This document shows positions 1 to 12,154 of a DNA stretch of 64,000 bases, one piece after another (the first letter of the stretch is position 1; each line of letters begins with the position of its first letter). The stretch is from Coriaria nepalensis. Its lineage: Eukaryota; Streptophyta; Magnoliopsida; Cucurbitales; Coriariaceae. The stretch lies in the NCBI GenBank assembly GCA_027186245.1, contig CP114485.1:3286001-3350000 (forward strand). The letters are read 5' to 3'. The translations under genes and the position numbers were made by a program. Below the pieces are notes generated by a model. The model ran no database searches and was not told where the DNA came from. It saw only the letters and a program-made list of their open reading frames with translations.

Positions 1-1105
1 TTGAGGGATATGGTTCATAAAGTCTCATACTTTTGAAGTTGCGATTTATAACATCGAAACTATTTCGTTCGCCGATAGTAATTTGTCGTTGTGATCCACA
101 ACACATCTGATTGAAAAAAAATGTATTAAGAATCTTGATAATAGATAATATAGTTGAGCTCATTTTCTATCAGTTTGAACTTTTAGAATAATCGTTAACT
201 TAATATAATATTATAACTGAGATCTCGAATTCAAATCAAAATTACTCTCATTTTATTATTTTTGCATATAATATGTTTTTTAGACTTGTTTTCCATTTGT
301 TCTTGAAATTTGTTACTATTTGATTATACGTACAAAACTCACGTTGTTATGAACCTATTTCCTACCAGTTTAAATTTTTATAATACGGGCATTATTATAA
401 GCCTATTATTTCTTATTATTTTAAATTTTTATGACATATCAATACCTTCGAAAAATGAGATAGAATTTTTTTCAGGACTAATATATATGCGCAAAATTAT
501 GCATGAAAGAATGAATACTAACTTAAAAAAGATGCAAAAATTGCTTAAACTAATTAACTCACCAGAGGAAATGAGTCCAATCACTAAATGAAGATTGAAC
601 AAAACAACACAAGTTATTTTGATGTTATAAGCCATTGGATCGAAGAACTGTATTCGTTTCAATAGAACTGTGAGAACGTCACGTCAAAATTAATTTTGGC
701 ATAACCAATGTACTCGAAATCATTTTTTTCTCCCACCATATTTAGGAAATCGAAAAGACCACGTACGTACCATAGTTACGTCATAAGTGCATGCTATGGC
801 CGCAAACTATCAACTTAAGGCAATCGTCAATCCAATATATTTATATCTATATCATGTCAGACAGAGTATATACTCCAAATGGCTAATCCTTTGCGCATAG
901 ATCAACATAATTGGCTTTTGATCATCGTTTCTTAATGAGCATCGTTATATCTGTTCTTCTTGTCAATTTGGTCGATCACATTCGTGTGTTAATGCTCTGA
1001 CCATATATGGTCAGAAGCATGATCAGTACTTCAGTACTGTAGTACCCCATAAGTTGATACCTCTGAAAATGAATGAGTTGAAACCACTAAAAATGGATCA
1101 GTATT
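1..1105. other. AT-rich intergenic DNA, no gene recognised
   Basis: No family, splice pattern or RNA gene could be recognised. A 93-codon open frame at 310-591 is AT-rich and looks like chance. Near 218-236 there is a short stretch resembling a Pol III B box, without a matching A box. Confidence 0.5.
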
Positions 1106-1139
1106 GTTTCTTGGGAATTGTTTCATGAACTCGACAAAT
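1106..1139 (+). repeat. 34-bp sequence with an inverted copy at 2705-2738
   Basis: By eye this 34-base stretch is identical to the reverse complement of 2705-2738, which lies in an intron of the phosphofructokinase gene. It abuts the copia gag relic, and part of it is repeated imperfectly just downstream at about 1146-1165. Confidence 0.75.
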
Positions 1140-1159
1140 GGATGAATTGTTTCATGAAC

Positions 1160-1560
1160 TCAACAGGAAGTCTCCTTGCCCACAACAGTATAATACATAT
1201 CATGGGAAGGGGATGAGTTGATACCACTGAAAATGAGTTGATCCTGTTGATACCAATGGATGTAGACAGGATTGGCGATCATCGTTGGATCGGTAGCTGA
1301 GGCAGGGATGGTTGATGCCAGTGGAGAGATCGTACCATCGAATGTATCCAAAGATATGCTTGCCTATGACGTAGGGGCGAGTTTGGGAGAGCCAGAGCAA
1401 AAAGTTAGTGCCGGGGAGAAGAATTTGGTGGTAGCTGCTTAATTGCAGGAGGATGATAAGTTCCGGAAGAGTCAGTGCAATGGTGCCGGATTCAGGGGCG
1501 GTGGCGGTAGAGTCGGATTCTGCCGTGAGAAAAGAATGAAAAGATGGCGTTTGCCTAAGT
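1160..1560 (-). pseudogene. Ty1/copia gag N-terminal relic
   Basis: On the minus strand two overlapping frames give the pattern of the copia-like gag N-terminal region. A segment like NFLLWLSQTRPYVIGKHIFG is followed, after a frame change, by IPASATDP...NPVYIHWYQQDQL. In intact elements this region reads roughly Y-x-x-W-x-x-Q-x-x-P-x-L-x-G-x-x-L-F-G-Y-V-D-G and then NPxYxxWxxQDQ. No LTRs, protease or polymerase segments accompany it, so it is an old fragment. Because the two halves sit in different frames, it cannot be expressed as one protein. Confidence 0.65.
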
Positions 1561-2218
1561 GGCTCTGATACGTGCTTAAAAGTAGGAGTAAAATGGGAAT
1601 TGAGATTGTTTTGTACAGAATCATTTTATAGAGTTGATTACAAAGGTAGGAAATGTTGACATGAGGAAAGATTTGACCTGAATTATGGAGGAGTTATCGT
1701 TGACCAGAATCATGTTTGGATGATAGATACTTGAAGTTTTTCCTTTTCCGTTTGATTGCCTAGGTTTGCTGAGTTGGTTGTGGAGTTGAAATTTTTTTTT
1801 TCTATAATAAATATTAATAATTAATTAAATGATTTCCCTCAATTCAATATTAACATGGTTTTGAAAGAGTGGAAAAGTATCAACAACAAACAACAATACT
1901 AAACTTCCCTTTTTGGCCCCCAAAAAAAAAAAACCTTCACTTTGTCCTACATTACTGATCAAGCACCAAAAATCCACTTCATATACGTATATATATATGG
2001 ATATAAGATAAGAATTAGAGATTCCATCTCAAAACTAATCACTTGGTGCTTTTTCAGGAATGATTCTGGGGTGATATTTTATTAGCGATGAAATGTTAAA
2101 TTTTTAACATAAGACTATCGTGACAATATGATATGGGAAATAATCAACTAAGTTAATATCTAATGATAATTATGATATGATATACAAGGCATAAAACAAG
2201 GTCTTACTTAAAATGAAT
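1561..2218. other. Intergenic, 3' flank of the phosphofructokinase gene
   Basis: AT-rich sequence with poly-A and poly-T runs (about 1792-1801 and 1921-1932) and a TA run near 1988-1998. It probably contains the 3' UTR and polyadenylation region of the minus-strand PFK gene. No other gene was seen. Confidence 0.5.
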
Positions 2219-5200
2219 CTAAGCTGCAATCTTATTCTTGTTGATATCTGCAGCGGCCTTTCCAGCGGCTCTATCCTGCATGTCATTATAGTTCAAGAAG
2301 CTTGGTTGATTCGTCGATGCGAGAAGTCGGGCCCACATCCTATCTGTCAACTTTACCATGTTTTGTGTCTCCGTGACACGCTGCAAAAGAATGTCATGTG
2401 TTGAGCTTTTATACTAAAAATTCACAGCAGGCCATGTTTTAGAAGAATAAAAATGAAGAAAATGAGAGAAGTTGCTTACAGCAATAGGAATATATGCATG
2501 TCTGCTGTTTACAGGTCCAACAGTGAAGCCTGTGTATCCAGCCATGGCTCCATGAACAGCACTATGAGCTAGAAGTGTGCAATATACATTGTCTGATGCA
2601 TTACTAGGAATAGCTCGGATCATATATGTTGGATCTGTAAAGAGAGTAAATTATATTAACATTCTATAATGGACCTATCAAATAATTTCTCAAAAGATTT
2701 CCGTATTTGTCGAGTTCATGAAACAATTCCCAAGAAACCTGTTATGAAATCTGTATAAGTTTTTCAGGTACCAGCATTAGCAAATATAGTACATACCTAT
2801 ATATTTCATATTTATCGGCACCTTCTGAACTTTGGTAAAGTGATCCTGTCACATTTCGTGTATTTAATAAGCATAAAAAGTAGTAAAAAGCAAGCCTTTA
2901 AGAAAAATGATGATAATTCCTCGATGAAACAAAAACGTGATGAGTGAAGGCAACCCTATTGGGAAAGTTGTTACAAGATGGTTACTGAAAGAAGAAACAA
3001 AAATTTGCTGGTGAACAAAGTCAAAGTCATAAATCATGGTTTAAGGAAGGATATAAAAAATGGCCCACCTTAATCTTTTGAGATAGCCATAGACCAACGT
3101 CTAGAAGCAGTTTGTTTCCAGACGCATCTTTCTCCTCAGCTGCGCTCATTTCCTGAGCCATATTTTCCTGCCCTGCTCCTTCTGCTAACACAATTACCAT
3201 ATGTCCATTTTCTTGAAGCCTCAGGTCAATAAATTCAAAAAGCCCTCCCCGGCCTTCCAAGAAAAATGGAGATTCTGGAATCAAGCAACAATCCTGTCAC
3301 ATTCCAAAAAGTATCAATAGATCTACAAGTTGTTAAACTACTACCTTTATTCCCCTCCTCCCTTGACTGACTCTAATTACAGCATTGAAGCACATTCCAA
3401 AACACTTAATAAATGAAGCCAGTGTATGAGGTGGACATGGACCCATGAGTAAGAGATATTTAATTAACAGGGGTAACAGATCCTTAGAGTTGCAGAATGA
3501 CATAGCAAAAATTGATTTAGCTATTTTTCTCTAATCTAGGACAAAACATTATCAGATCATCCAATATTCTGCACCTCTTCATTTGTTTCTAATACTACTT
3601 TAAGATATCTTGGATTACCAGCCAGACAGTTTCAATGTCTATCATGAGGAGATCAAACAACATAATTCACCTACTGTGGTTGACTGTACTTTTCTTTTCA
3701 AGAGTGATGGGGGAAGAGATTTGAACTCGAGACCTAAAGATTATAGGTTGGGGATTACTAACTGGGCCAAGCCATACATCATATTAAATGAAAGGTATGT
3801 ATTATTCACTGGTTAGATAGAATTGACGTCTAACCACATCTCGACTTGCCAAAGTTGCATGCATAGCAATGAAGCCTGCAAATTAAAAGCTATGAAAAAT
3901 GAGGGCAGGAAGATATGTAACTGACTCTAAAATTCAAACAAGTGTATCATTTGTAATAAAGAGTTAGATTACTTACCACTGTACCGACCCATAAGTTTAA
4001 CAATTCCAATTCCATTTTCTACACTTTCAACTTCAACATGTGCAGCATTAATAGCCCGCTGAGCTTCTTCAACAGCAGTATCAAAACCAAAAGATTTGTC
4101 TATCACCTACACCAAAAGGCACATAAATTGCCCTTAAGTAATCTCTTAGATGTTATCATGAAACATGATGTAAACCTACAAGCTGATATACTTCTCCAAA
4201 TTAAAGAGAGAATCTTCAAATGAAACAGTCATACAAGGAACAATTTCTAAATGAGACTTATAGCTAGAAATTTCCATCAAGAAAAGAAAAACAGCGCCGC
4301 CGGGGGGGGGGGGGGGGGGTGGTGGTGGTGGTTGGGGTGGGATGGGAATCTCAAACATGATTGACTTAAATATACTTTCAGTTCAATCAGTCTCAATAAA
4401 GATTCACTTTGAGATTTCCAAATGGCATGAACGTATGCCAAAAGCATGACCCATTTATCTTAAAATCCAAATCTTTAGCCAAACCATGAGACTGGATGAA
4501 AAAAAAGGCATTTGAAATTACCACCTTGAAGAACTTTGACATAAGAAAGACTGTAGATAAGATATAGATTAGAGTAGTCAAACTCAAACTTACAGCAATA
4601 TCATTATCAATAGTCTTGGGGACCCCAGCAACTGCAATTCGAAGGCCTCGCTTTTCAACTTCCTTGAAAAAGAAAATGCCTATTTTATGTCATGCCAAAA
4701 CATGGCCACATCAACAAGCAAGTGGGATTAGCAAGAGTCAATCACCTGATAAATTACCGCTGCTCCTCTTTGAGTACCATCGCCTCCAATAATATAAACC
4801 TAATATGTAGAAACAGACAACATTTTCTGTATTAAAAAAATTCTTTAAATTGTCAATTTTTTTGTTGGTTTATTTTGTAAAAGAAAAGATTAATTGTTGA
4901 CCTGATTTATCCCACGATCTTGGATGTTATCAACTATCTTATTTGTATCATGACCTCCACGTGAAGTGCGAAGAATAGTGCCACCACGTTTATGGATGTC
5001 ATTGACGACTTTGGGTGTTAAGTTCAGCATATTTTTTGAGTAAAAGCCCTTGTATCCTTCCTAAAATATTCACCAGCACCACAGGAAGACCATTAGATAT
5101 ATTATTAAGCTGTAAGTGTGACTTCCTAATCTTACATATAAACATTGTCAGTGGAGCGAGTCAATGTGTATAACCATTATGACAAATTATAAAGATCCTT

Positions 5201-6761
5201 GCAGCAGTACTCTGAAAGCTAGAAAAATAGTAAATATGAGGGAGCAACATTTGAGATATTGATAATAGGGACAAGGGAAAAGAAGAGTATAGACTAAGGT
5301 AGAATCTCAGTGAAAACTCACTTCTATTCCAAGAATATCATCAACGCCATACATGGTGCTCAGGCCACAGACAATTTCACGAACTACTGTGTTAATACCC
5401 GGGCATAAACCTCCACATGTTACTATGCAAGCACGTACTTCTTCGGACTTGAAATAAACCTGACATGAGAAAGGTCCTCTATCAGTGGTCAGGATCCTCA
5501 AAAGGGAATAATAGTTATAAAATAAATACCTTTTCCCGAGGACCAGCACGCCGAAAATGTATTCCTCTAGGACTATCTTTCTGAACAACTATCTGAACAT
5601 AATGCACCCCAATTTATTTTGAAGCAACCCATAAGTAATTTAACGCAAACAGCATATATCAAAAAGGGCAACGGTGAACATAAGAGAACATGAGCTTTAT
5701 AGAGAGGGGAAGATGAGAGTAAAAAGAATATATCTGAGGTGGTGGGAATCGTGACCTACTTTTTCTGCAACCACATCTTCTGGTTTTACAAAAGTTTCCC
5801 TGAAAAATAGAAAATGCTTAAAGGGACGTGCATGAGTATCAAACTTAGTAAAGAGGTGCATAGTAATAACTAATAATAAGATAAAAATCCTTACTACAGA
5901 ACTTACTTGACAATAGCATAAGCTTGGCTATTTTTCAGTGGATTTGGGTAGGACTGAAAGGAAGGAGAAAAAGGAGAATTAATAACCAATAAATAGTACC
6001 AAAACTCAGACGCAAACAATAAGAGAAGAATAAGACCTAGAAGTTAACTGCAAGAAATTTCCTACGCCATAGAACAAGAAAATGTTGCAAAAATGAATCG
6101 TAATTAGAAAATGAAAAAGCTCTTCTTTTTATACTCATACCATGTCTCTTTGAACCTGCTTGATTTATTCAACTGTAAGTATAAGGTCTAATCATATAAT
6201 AAATTGTTTTCAGACATTTTCCTTCGTTCCTCCTCTCTCTTTGTTATTGGACCAATGATCATCAACTCCTCTTAAGTGAATATACGATCAAGAAACATTA
6301 TATCTGTAAATCAATTATGATTTGACCACCAAATTAATTCAATTCTAAAAAATGATTGCGTAAAGCACCTGAAGCCTCCTAATAAAGTGAGATTCACTAT
6401 AAGATTAATTGAACCTCCGCTTTCTTTAGCAGAAAGTAGCAGATTGGCACCGAAAAGGTAGTACTTAGCTGTAGAAAAAAAAAAGAGTTACCGGTAAATC
6501 AGGGAGAAAATTAGTGAGGTGAGGAACGTCTTCTATAACGAAGCCATCGTCGCCGGTCCGGAACGAGTGATTCTCAGCTCTGACGAGCTGAGTCCGGCGC
6601 CAGATCAGTGGATTTCTCGGAAGAAAGGTGGTGGAATTGAAATTCCAGCTCTTGCGGCCTGGTAATGAGATCGGAGCGCGGGATTTGGAGGGAAATGGAG
6701 AGTAAGAAAGAGGAAGCCTCGTAGTTGAACTGGAGAGCGAAGAAGAAATTGCAAAATCCAT
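2219..6761 (-). CDS. PFK4: ATP-dependent 6-phosphofructokinase, plastid type (PFK4-like)
   Basis: Phosphorylates fructose 6-phosphate to fructose 1,6-bisphosphate in glycolysis. Fourteen exons join into an open frame of 533 residues: 6492-6761, 5907-5953, 5760-5799, 5530-5592, 5322-5459, 4902-5060, 4746-4799, 4594-4662, 3977-4106, 3835-3875, 3069-3293, 2797-2845, 2480-2634, 2219-2380. The first ~65 residues are rich in Ser and Arg and poor in acids, like a chloroplast transit peptide. Next come the conserved [13 protein letters not shown] segment, the glycine loop CGGLCPGIN, the nucleotide motif GGDGT (the ATP-type Asp-Gly-Thr, not the PPi-type Asp-Asp), the substrate motif PKTIDND, and MGRYSGF. 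The clade signature and transit-like leader favour Arabidopsis PFK4 over PFK5. The start is the ATG that begins the transit-like stretch; an upstream in-frame ATG at 6812 exists. Introns hold a SINE-like piece, a poly-G tract and a 34-bp inverted repeat. Confidence 0.92.
2705..2738 (-). repeat. Inverted copy of the 34-bp sequence at 1106-1139
   Basis: Lies in the PFK intron between the exons at 2797-2845 and 2480-2634. It matches 1106-1139 in reverse complement over 34 bases with no mismatch by eye. Confidence 0.75.
3715..3775 (-). repeat. tRNA-derived SINE-like head in a PFK intron
   Basis: On the minus strand an A-box-like TGGCCCAGTTAG is followed about 30 bases later by a B-box-like GAGTTCAAATC, the usual Pol III promoter layout of plant tRNA-derived SINEs. 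No clear 3' tail or target duplication was identified. It lies between the exons at 3835-3875 and 3069-3293. Confidence 0.4.
4302..4335 (+). repeat. Poly-G tract (18 G) followed by TGG repeats
   Basis: Eighteen consecutive G at 4302-4319 run into several TGG units and further short G runs. The tract lies in a PFK intron on the template strand, so the nascent transcript would be C-rich. Confidence 0.9.
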
Positions 6762-7754
6762 GATGATTGCGAGCTCCACTGTTCCAGAAAAGAAGGGGGA
6801 GTGCACGAGCAACTGTTTGATTTACGATTTCAAGTTTACGCCTTTACGGATCCAATTACGTGTCGTAATAAACGTTTTTTCAATAACCATTAATATTTAT
6901 TTATTTATTTTTTAAAGTATTTCATAACATGTAATATTTACACCATGAAGTTTTATTTACTGGATTTAGATTTTTTTTTTTAAATTTATAAAATTAAATT
7001 TATATTTTTTAAAATTTTATAAATTATATTTAATTTCTTGATTTTAAAACTTTATTAGAAAATTAATTAATTTTATTATCAGTATATTTTAATAACTTAA
7101 TTTTTTTTTTTTACCCGATTTATATTTAGTGTGATGTTTTTTAAATCCTAATGTTAAAAGAAAAAAATAATGCAAAAGAATGAAAAAGATTAAAAAATTA
7201 TTAAATATAAGTCGGATAAAAACCCGGTCGGATTAATATAATAGAACATCGGAATAACACCACTCATCCTATCTGTTAATTAAATCTTGAAACTATGATC
7301 TAAGATTAATGGAAGATATTTAAAAAAATATTAATTTAATTTTATAAGTTTAAAGGATTTAAATTTAATAAAATAAAAAATTAGGGGAGTATTATCTAAT
7401 TTATAAAATATTAAATAATACATTTCTATTGATGTTAGTTTTACTTAGTAGAAGAAAATAATATACTTTTCTATTTTATTATCAGTAATTAAGATTGTTG
7501 TTGTAATGAATTGCAATATTTTTTATTTTTTATTTTTTATTTTTTATTTTTTATTTTTGCACTGAATGAACTTACAGAGATAAATAAGTACCGTACATTG
7601 CAAGAATCTATGAAGAAGAAAAAAATGAAATTAATCACTTAATTGCTGAGATTCCAGAGCTGTAATCCAGTGGTACAGCAGTATCCCCTCCAGCTATACA
7701 AATCTATCATTAGAGATTAGAGATTGGTGGGTCGTCTGTTATGCAATGGACGAT
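6762..7754. other. Intergenic: PFK promoter side and esterase 3' flank, AT-rich
   Basis: The sequence from about 6840 to 7560 is almost pure A/T, with many homopolymer runs. It separates the PFK start at 6761 from the esterase stop at 7755. No gene was recognised. Confidence 0.6.
7516..7558 (+). repeat. T-rich tandem repeat, about 7-bp unit (ATTTTTT)n
   Basis: About six consecutive copies of a TTTTTTA-type unit can be seen directly. Confidence 0.85.
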
Positions 7755-7925
7755 CTATGTGAGAAAATGATCGATCATGTGCAGTATCACATCTGCGCCT
7801 TCTATGTGCATGACTTTGTCTTTAACCTGTAGTAGTATATGAAGGAAACACATAACACATTAATTTTTTTATTTTTTATTTTTAAACATTTTTTCCATAT
7901 TAAATAATAATACGAGCAATGTTAT

Positions 7926-7967
<42 letters not shown>

Positions 7968-10597
7968 AATAACACTATGAGCGGCAAACCTTTGTCTGCA
8001 GCTGTGAAAACTAACATCTATTTTCTCCCACGAGACACGGGATAGGCCCGAAAGCAGCTCCTCTGCATTACCAGGTCCAGTTAATAACAAGCAGGAAAGT
8101 AATAAGATGATAGCAGGATAGCTGGGTTATGAATAAACTGTGCAGCAGAGAAAGAAACTACGAACCTTCTTGCTTGTCCAAGCCACTATCATTTGAAGTA
8201 GGCTCACACTGCTCAGCATCACGAGCCTTGCAGTGTTCTTGATACACGACATGTGGATATTTTTCATTCAGAGTCTCCTCCCACTGATAACAACAAATCA
8301 TTAGGCAAAAAAAGGAATGGTCGCTGTTTTTCGACTGGAAGGTTTAGTGTAGATGAAGGTACCTTTGGCAGCTCACTGTTACGTCTGATTGATGAGGTTC
8401 TCCAGCCAACAATATCTTTATAGTGATCATTAAGGCAAACAAGAAGATGAGACTAAACATAGATCTAGGACCTTTTTTTCTCTCAAAAACTAAAGGATAC
8501 GGTCATAGCCCACATTTGAATATAACACCCTTCGTTTGAATGAGCGTAATGCAGACCTGCAAGAAAGAGTTGGTTTTTATTCATGAATCCAAAGAAACCT
8601 AACATTCTTCAGAAAGTTCACTGTAACATACATGAAATGACACTCAACATTATCTTCTATCATTCGTTTGAGCAATGGGGGCTTTTGTTTATCATCATCA
8701 GTTAGGAAGAGGTGCTGGCCAGTTCTCCTAAAAATCAAATGAATAACCGAGCTTGCAAGCTTCTCAAGAGCAAGTACACCAAAAAGAAATGGTACCTGAA
8801 AAGGAAGACCGAGTTCGAACTACAGATCAGTCGACTTTATTTAATTGAGTTAAATAGCTAACAGAAAGAAAAAGTAAGATACATTTCAGTATGAGATGCT
8901 GAAATGGAGAGAGCATATATAACCTGCTTCTTGCCCCTTGAACCAAGATGTGGTGTAGCAACAGTGATGAAGTTCATAGCTTCCAAACCACATATTGTAC
9001 CCCTGACATCTTCTACATTTCCATCGGCAGATGAGTTCTCTACCTTTTCAGTTTTAGGTGGTCTATACAATCTACCAATTGCATACCTTGCCACTAAACC
9101 TCCCACTGAATGTGCAACAAATGAAATTTTGCGTAGACCAGGCTTCTTTTGAATCACTTCAAGAACCTGGAATGTTCAAAACAAAGAACATAACTAGTAA
9201 AGCAACTGATATTTTTCATTGCAACTCGGTTAGTTTTTTTTTTTTTTTTTTTTTTAATGGGACAAGCAGGAAAACTATTCATAGATTAATTAATAGAATG
9301 CAAATCTATAAAACTAACAGAACTATGAACCTCTTCAGCTAATCGCTCACCCATCACATCAACACCATCAAGCGTTAGCATAGTCATGTTTCGTTCACTA
9401 CCTGCAAGGATTTAAAGAGAATAATTAATGAAAATCAATAGAGATGAGAGAGTCTTCACCGACATCGTAGAAACAGGATTCAAAAGGTACTCCACTAACT
9501 CAATTAACAGATTATCGATGTTCCACAAATTTGATTTTGATCAATTGTGTCTGACATTAGAGTGCATCTGTGTCACTCAAACAAGAAAAAGGATGGCAAG
9601 AAGTTAAAACTAAACAAATCCCCCAACTTCTATAAAAGAAGACCAGCATTTTTTACTTTAAAGTAGTAAAAGAGAGAAAAAAATAAATAAGAAAACAACA
9701 AGAAACAATATCTTGCAAGGATATTATAAGTTGTGCTCCTTACAATGAACAAACACTTTATCAGGAAGCATCTTAACAAACTGTTCGGCTGCAAAGTTCC
9801 AATCTTTGGCACTGTAAGGAAATTTAAAAATAAATGTCAATATTCCACAGCTGTAAAGGGTACTCAATCAGGGTGGTTTCTGGGAAAATGCAACGTAAAA
9901 AGAGAATTGAGATTAGAAGAACTCATGGTTGTATCGAGGACAAATCATGGTTGTCCAGCACAAGTAGGTTGCACGATGAAGGGAAAGCTCATATCTTCGA
10001 AACCAAATTAATCACCAACTACAATTTTTGAAAAGTCCATATTTTCACTATATTTCCTAAAATTCTACCTTTTCACTATTTTCCATTTCTTCTGATTTTC
10101 CAGCACAGAACCATATGATAGAGAGCTTTGCCAAATCCTATTGCAATTATCAATTATGAAACCTCTAATGCAAACTTCAAAGATGAAATCACAAATTTAA
10201 GACTGAAAGTCCGTATTGAAACCGACCTAACCTAAGAAAAAGGTTTAGATCTCTGCAAAATGGCAGTCAAATAAGCACCTAAAACATTGGCAATAATTCC
10301 TCGGGGAAAATCATCTCAAAAGGAAGAAGAAAAATTTCCAGTCGAAATGCAGCATCTTCGCATAGTTTCTTATTTCCATGAGCGAAGCATCTCCTAACAG
10401 AACTAACAGAAATCCAAAATCAAAGACCAAACCAAAATAGAAATAAAGCACGAATCCGACCTTCCCAAGATGCCATGGACCATGATAACAAGATGATCAG
10501 CAGAAGAAGAATCCGATTCTTTAGCACTCCAAACATCGCGACCTCCGTTCGCCGATTCCGTCGAGTACACTCCATTCTCCACGACGTCGTTTTCCAT
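7755..10597 (-). CDS. Putative serine esterase/lipase, DUF676 alpha/beta-hydrolase
   Basis: Alpha/beta-hydrolase of the putative serine esterase (DUF676, yeast YOR059C-like) family; the natural substrate is unknown. Ten exons give an open frame of 359 residues: 10461-10597, 9744-9811, 9331-9401, 8924-9166, 8632-8795, 8501-8556, 8363-8415, 8166-8283, 7965-8062, 7755-7826. Visible motifs are HLVIMVHGILG near the N-terminus (oxyanion-side strand and loop), FVAHSVGGLVARYA with the nucleophile Ser in an A-H-S-x-G elbow, ATPHLGSRG after it, and YDHIVGWRTSSIR and FAAHSVIQV, which carry candidate acid and base residues. No signal peptide or membrane helix is obvious, so a soluble protein is likely. 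It resembles Arabidopsis At5g51180 (recalled). The intron after exon 9 starts with a GA/CT microsatellite that forms the donor site. Confidence 0.9.
7927..7963 (+). repeat. (AG)18 microsatellite at an esterase splice donor
   Basis: About 18 AG units. Read on the minus strand they are CT repeats that begin right at the donor of the esterase intron 9 (CAG followed by GTCTCTCT). Confidence 0.9.
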
Positions 10598-11737
10598 CAG
10601 GAACTAGAAGAGAAGATCTCGAGAGAATGAATACATTTACCAGAAACTTGAAAAGAAATATCCAGAAAGAACTGCGAAGATCATAATCAGAAATAGATGT
10701 GAAGATGAAGATCGAAGAAGCATTCTGAAAAAAGGAAAAGACATCAGTTATCGGATTTTGAGAAGCGATCTTACAAATTATTTCACGACAAGAGAAAATC
10801 AGAGGGTTCCAATCACTATACAACAAACTCACCGACTTTTAACCGCCCTTTTATACCTTTATATATATATATATATTATTTTTTTTCTCCTTTCTCGAAA
10901 CGCGTGAAAGTAGTCAAAACTGAAAAACTCCCATTATTTCCGTTTGGGCCGTTGGCCCATTACCATTTATTGCTATGGATTTACAGAAAAATCCAAGAAC
11001 GTGTCATTTGTTCATGCTTATAAGCATTGCCTCACATCCCTTAGACGTATACATATAAAGTATATGTAGAAATGCCTTGTCATGAACGTCTTCGTCCTCA
11101 TTGTGAGATTTGAGTGTATGGGCTATTCCTCCATTTGATCAGGAATACTATCATCAATGGACCGGCTCAATTTCTTGCTACCCGGCCCATGATGACCAAA
11201 AACAGCTTTGTCATTATTTCTAAGAGTTTTCTTTCTAGAGGGCCTCTCATCATTGGGCTTGCTCTTGTGATTTGTACCATTACGAAGCCCATGGGCCTCT
11301 TTGTAAACGCAAAAGAAATAACGTATCTATCTTCTTAAGGCTTTTAATTCTAAATTATGTTTTTTCTGTTTCAAGCCCATAACGTATGGCCCAGAAGATA
11401 TAGACCTTATATATATTCTATTTGACACTCAAACGCAAAGATCATACTATATAGTTTATAGATGTTCATTAATATATAAGATATAGTATAATTATTTTTA
11501 AACTTAACACAAACGTGGACTCCAACTAAAAATGTCATTAACAACTTATTAATATCTTTACCATATTTTCTTAATTAAAAAATATATTAAAATTTGGACC
11601 CTTTTTAGTGTAAAAATTGAAAAGACAGCCGTGTTAAAATGAACAATGTACACGAATCGCCTTTTCAAACACAATAGAGGCTAATACTATACCACATATG
11701 TATAGTCAAAATACCAATAGAAGAAGCATAAGTTAGA
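10598..11737. other. Intergenic: esterase 5' leader and promoter
   Basis: Upstream of the esterase start there are possible splice signals (about 10620-10735) suggesting a 5' UTR intron, then a TA run near 10860-10875. The plant promoter element GGCCCA or TGGGCC appears several times between about 10945 and 11395. No gene was recognised. Confidence 0.45.
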
Positions 11738-12154
11738 ATGCATTTTAGTATAGAAAACGTTTGCGAGTGGAAGAAAATGGAGATAGTGACGATAATGATG
11801 AGGTTGGTGTTTGTTGTAATGGTTGTAGTAGGTGAAGTGGAAGCTCATAATCCATTCCCACTAAGTCTACCTCCACCTCACGGCTCATTCCCTAGTTTAC
11901 CAGATAAGAATGCAACTATTCCATATACCAAGTACAGCAAAATATGCAAGGAATTGGTTTTAGGAATGAACATAAGTTCAGTTTTCAAGGACATATTAGA
12001 TAAGGAACATCTTTATAATTACTGCATGGATGTGTATCTTCGTCCTCAATGTCAGACAAAATGTGCAGGATTTTACCCACATCCCGTAGATGAAGAGTTT
12101 TATGATTTCTGTGTCGATCAATGTCTTTCCGACAGGCCAAAATGGAGTTCATGA
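11738..12154 (+). CDS. Small secreted cysteine-rich protein, unknown family
   Basis: A 138-codon frame. The more convincing start is the second Met at 11777, which opens a hydrophobic signal peptide (MEIVTIMMRLVFVVMVVVGE, cleavage after about VEA) and gives about 125 residues. The mature part is Pro-rich at first and then has six Cys. The last four form C-x3-C, 14 residues, C-x3-C, the spacing of a helical-hairpin fold (alpha-hairpinin type), preceded by a Cys eight residues earlier. There is no intron. Role is unknown; an extracellular defence or signalling peptide is a guess. It sits alone 1.2 kb upstream of the receptor-like protein, on the same strand. Confidence 0.6.
   Translation: MHFSIENVCEWKKMEIVTIMMRLVFVVMVVVGEVEAHNPFPLSLPPPHGSFPSLPDKNATIPYTKYSKICKELVLGMNISSVFKDILDKEHLYNYCMDVYLRPQCQTKCAGFYPHPVDEEFYDFCVDQCLSDRPKWSS

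Noticed and set aside
310..591. 93-codon plus-strand frame
   Set aside because: Very AT-rich, no signal peptide or family motif, and typical of chance frames in this background.
4320..4355. B-box-like sequence after the poly-G tract
   Set aside because: Poor match and no A box at the right distance.
11114..11338. 74-codon frame downstream of the esterase promoter
   Set aside because: No recognisable motif and no sign of coding bias; the stretch contains promoter-like GGCCCA repeats instead.
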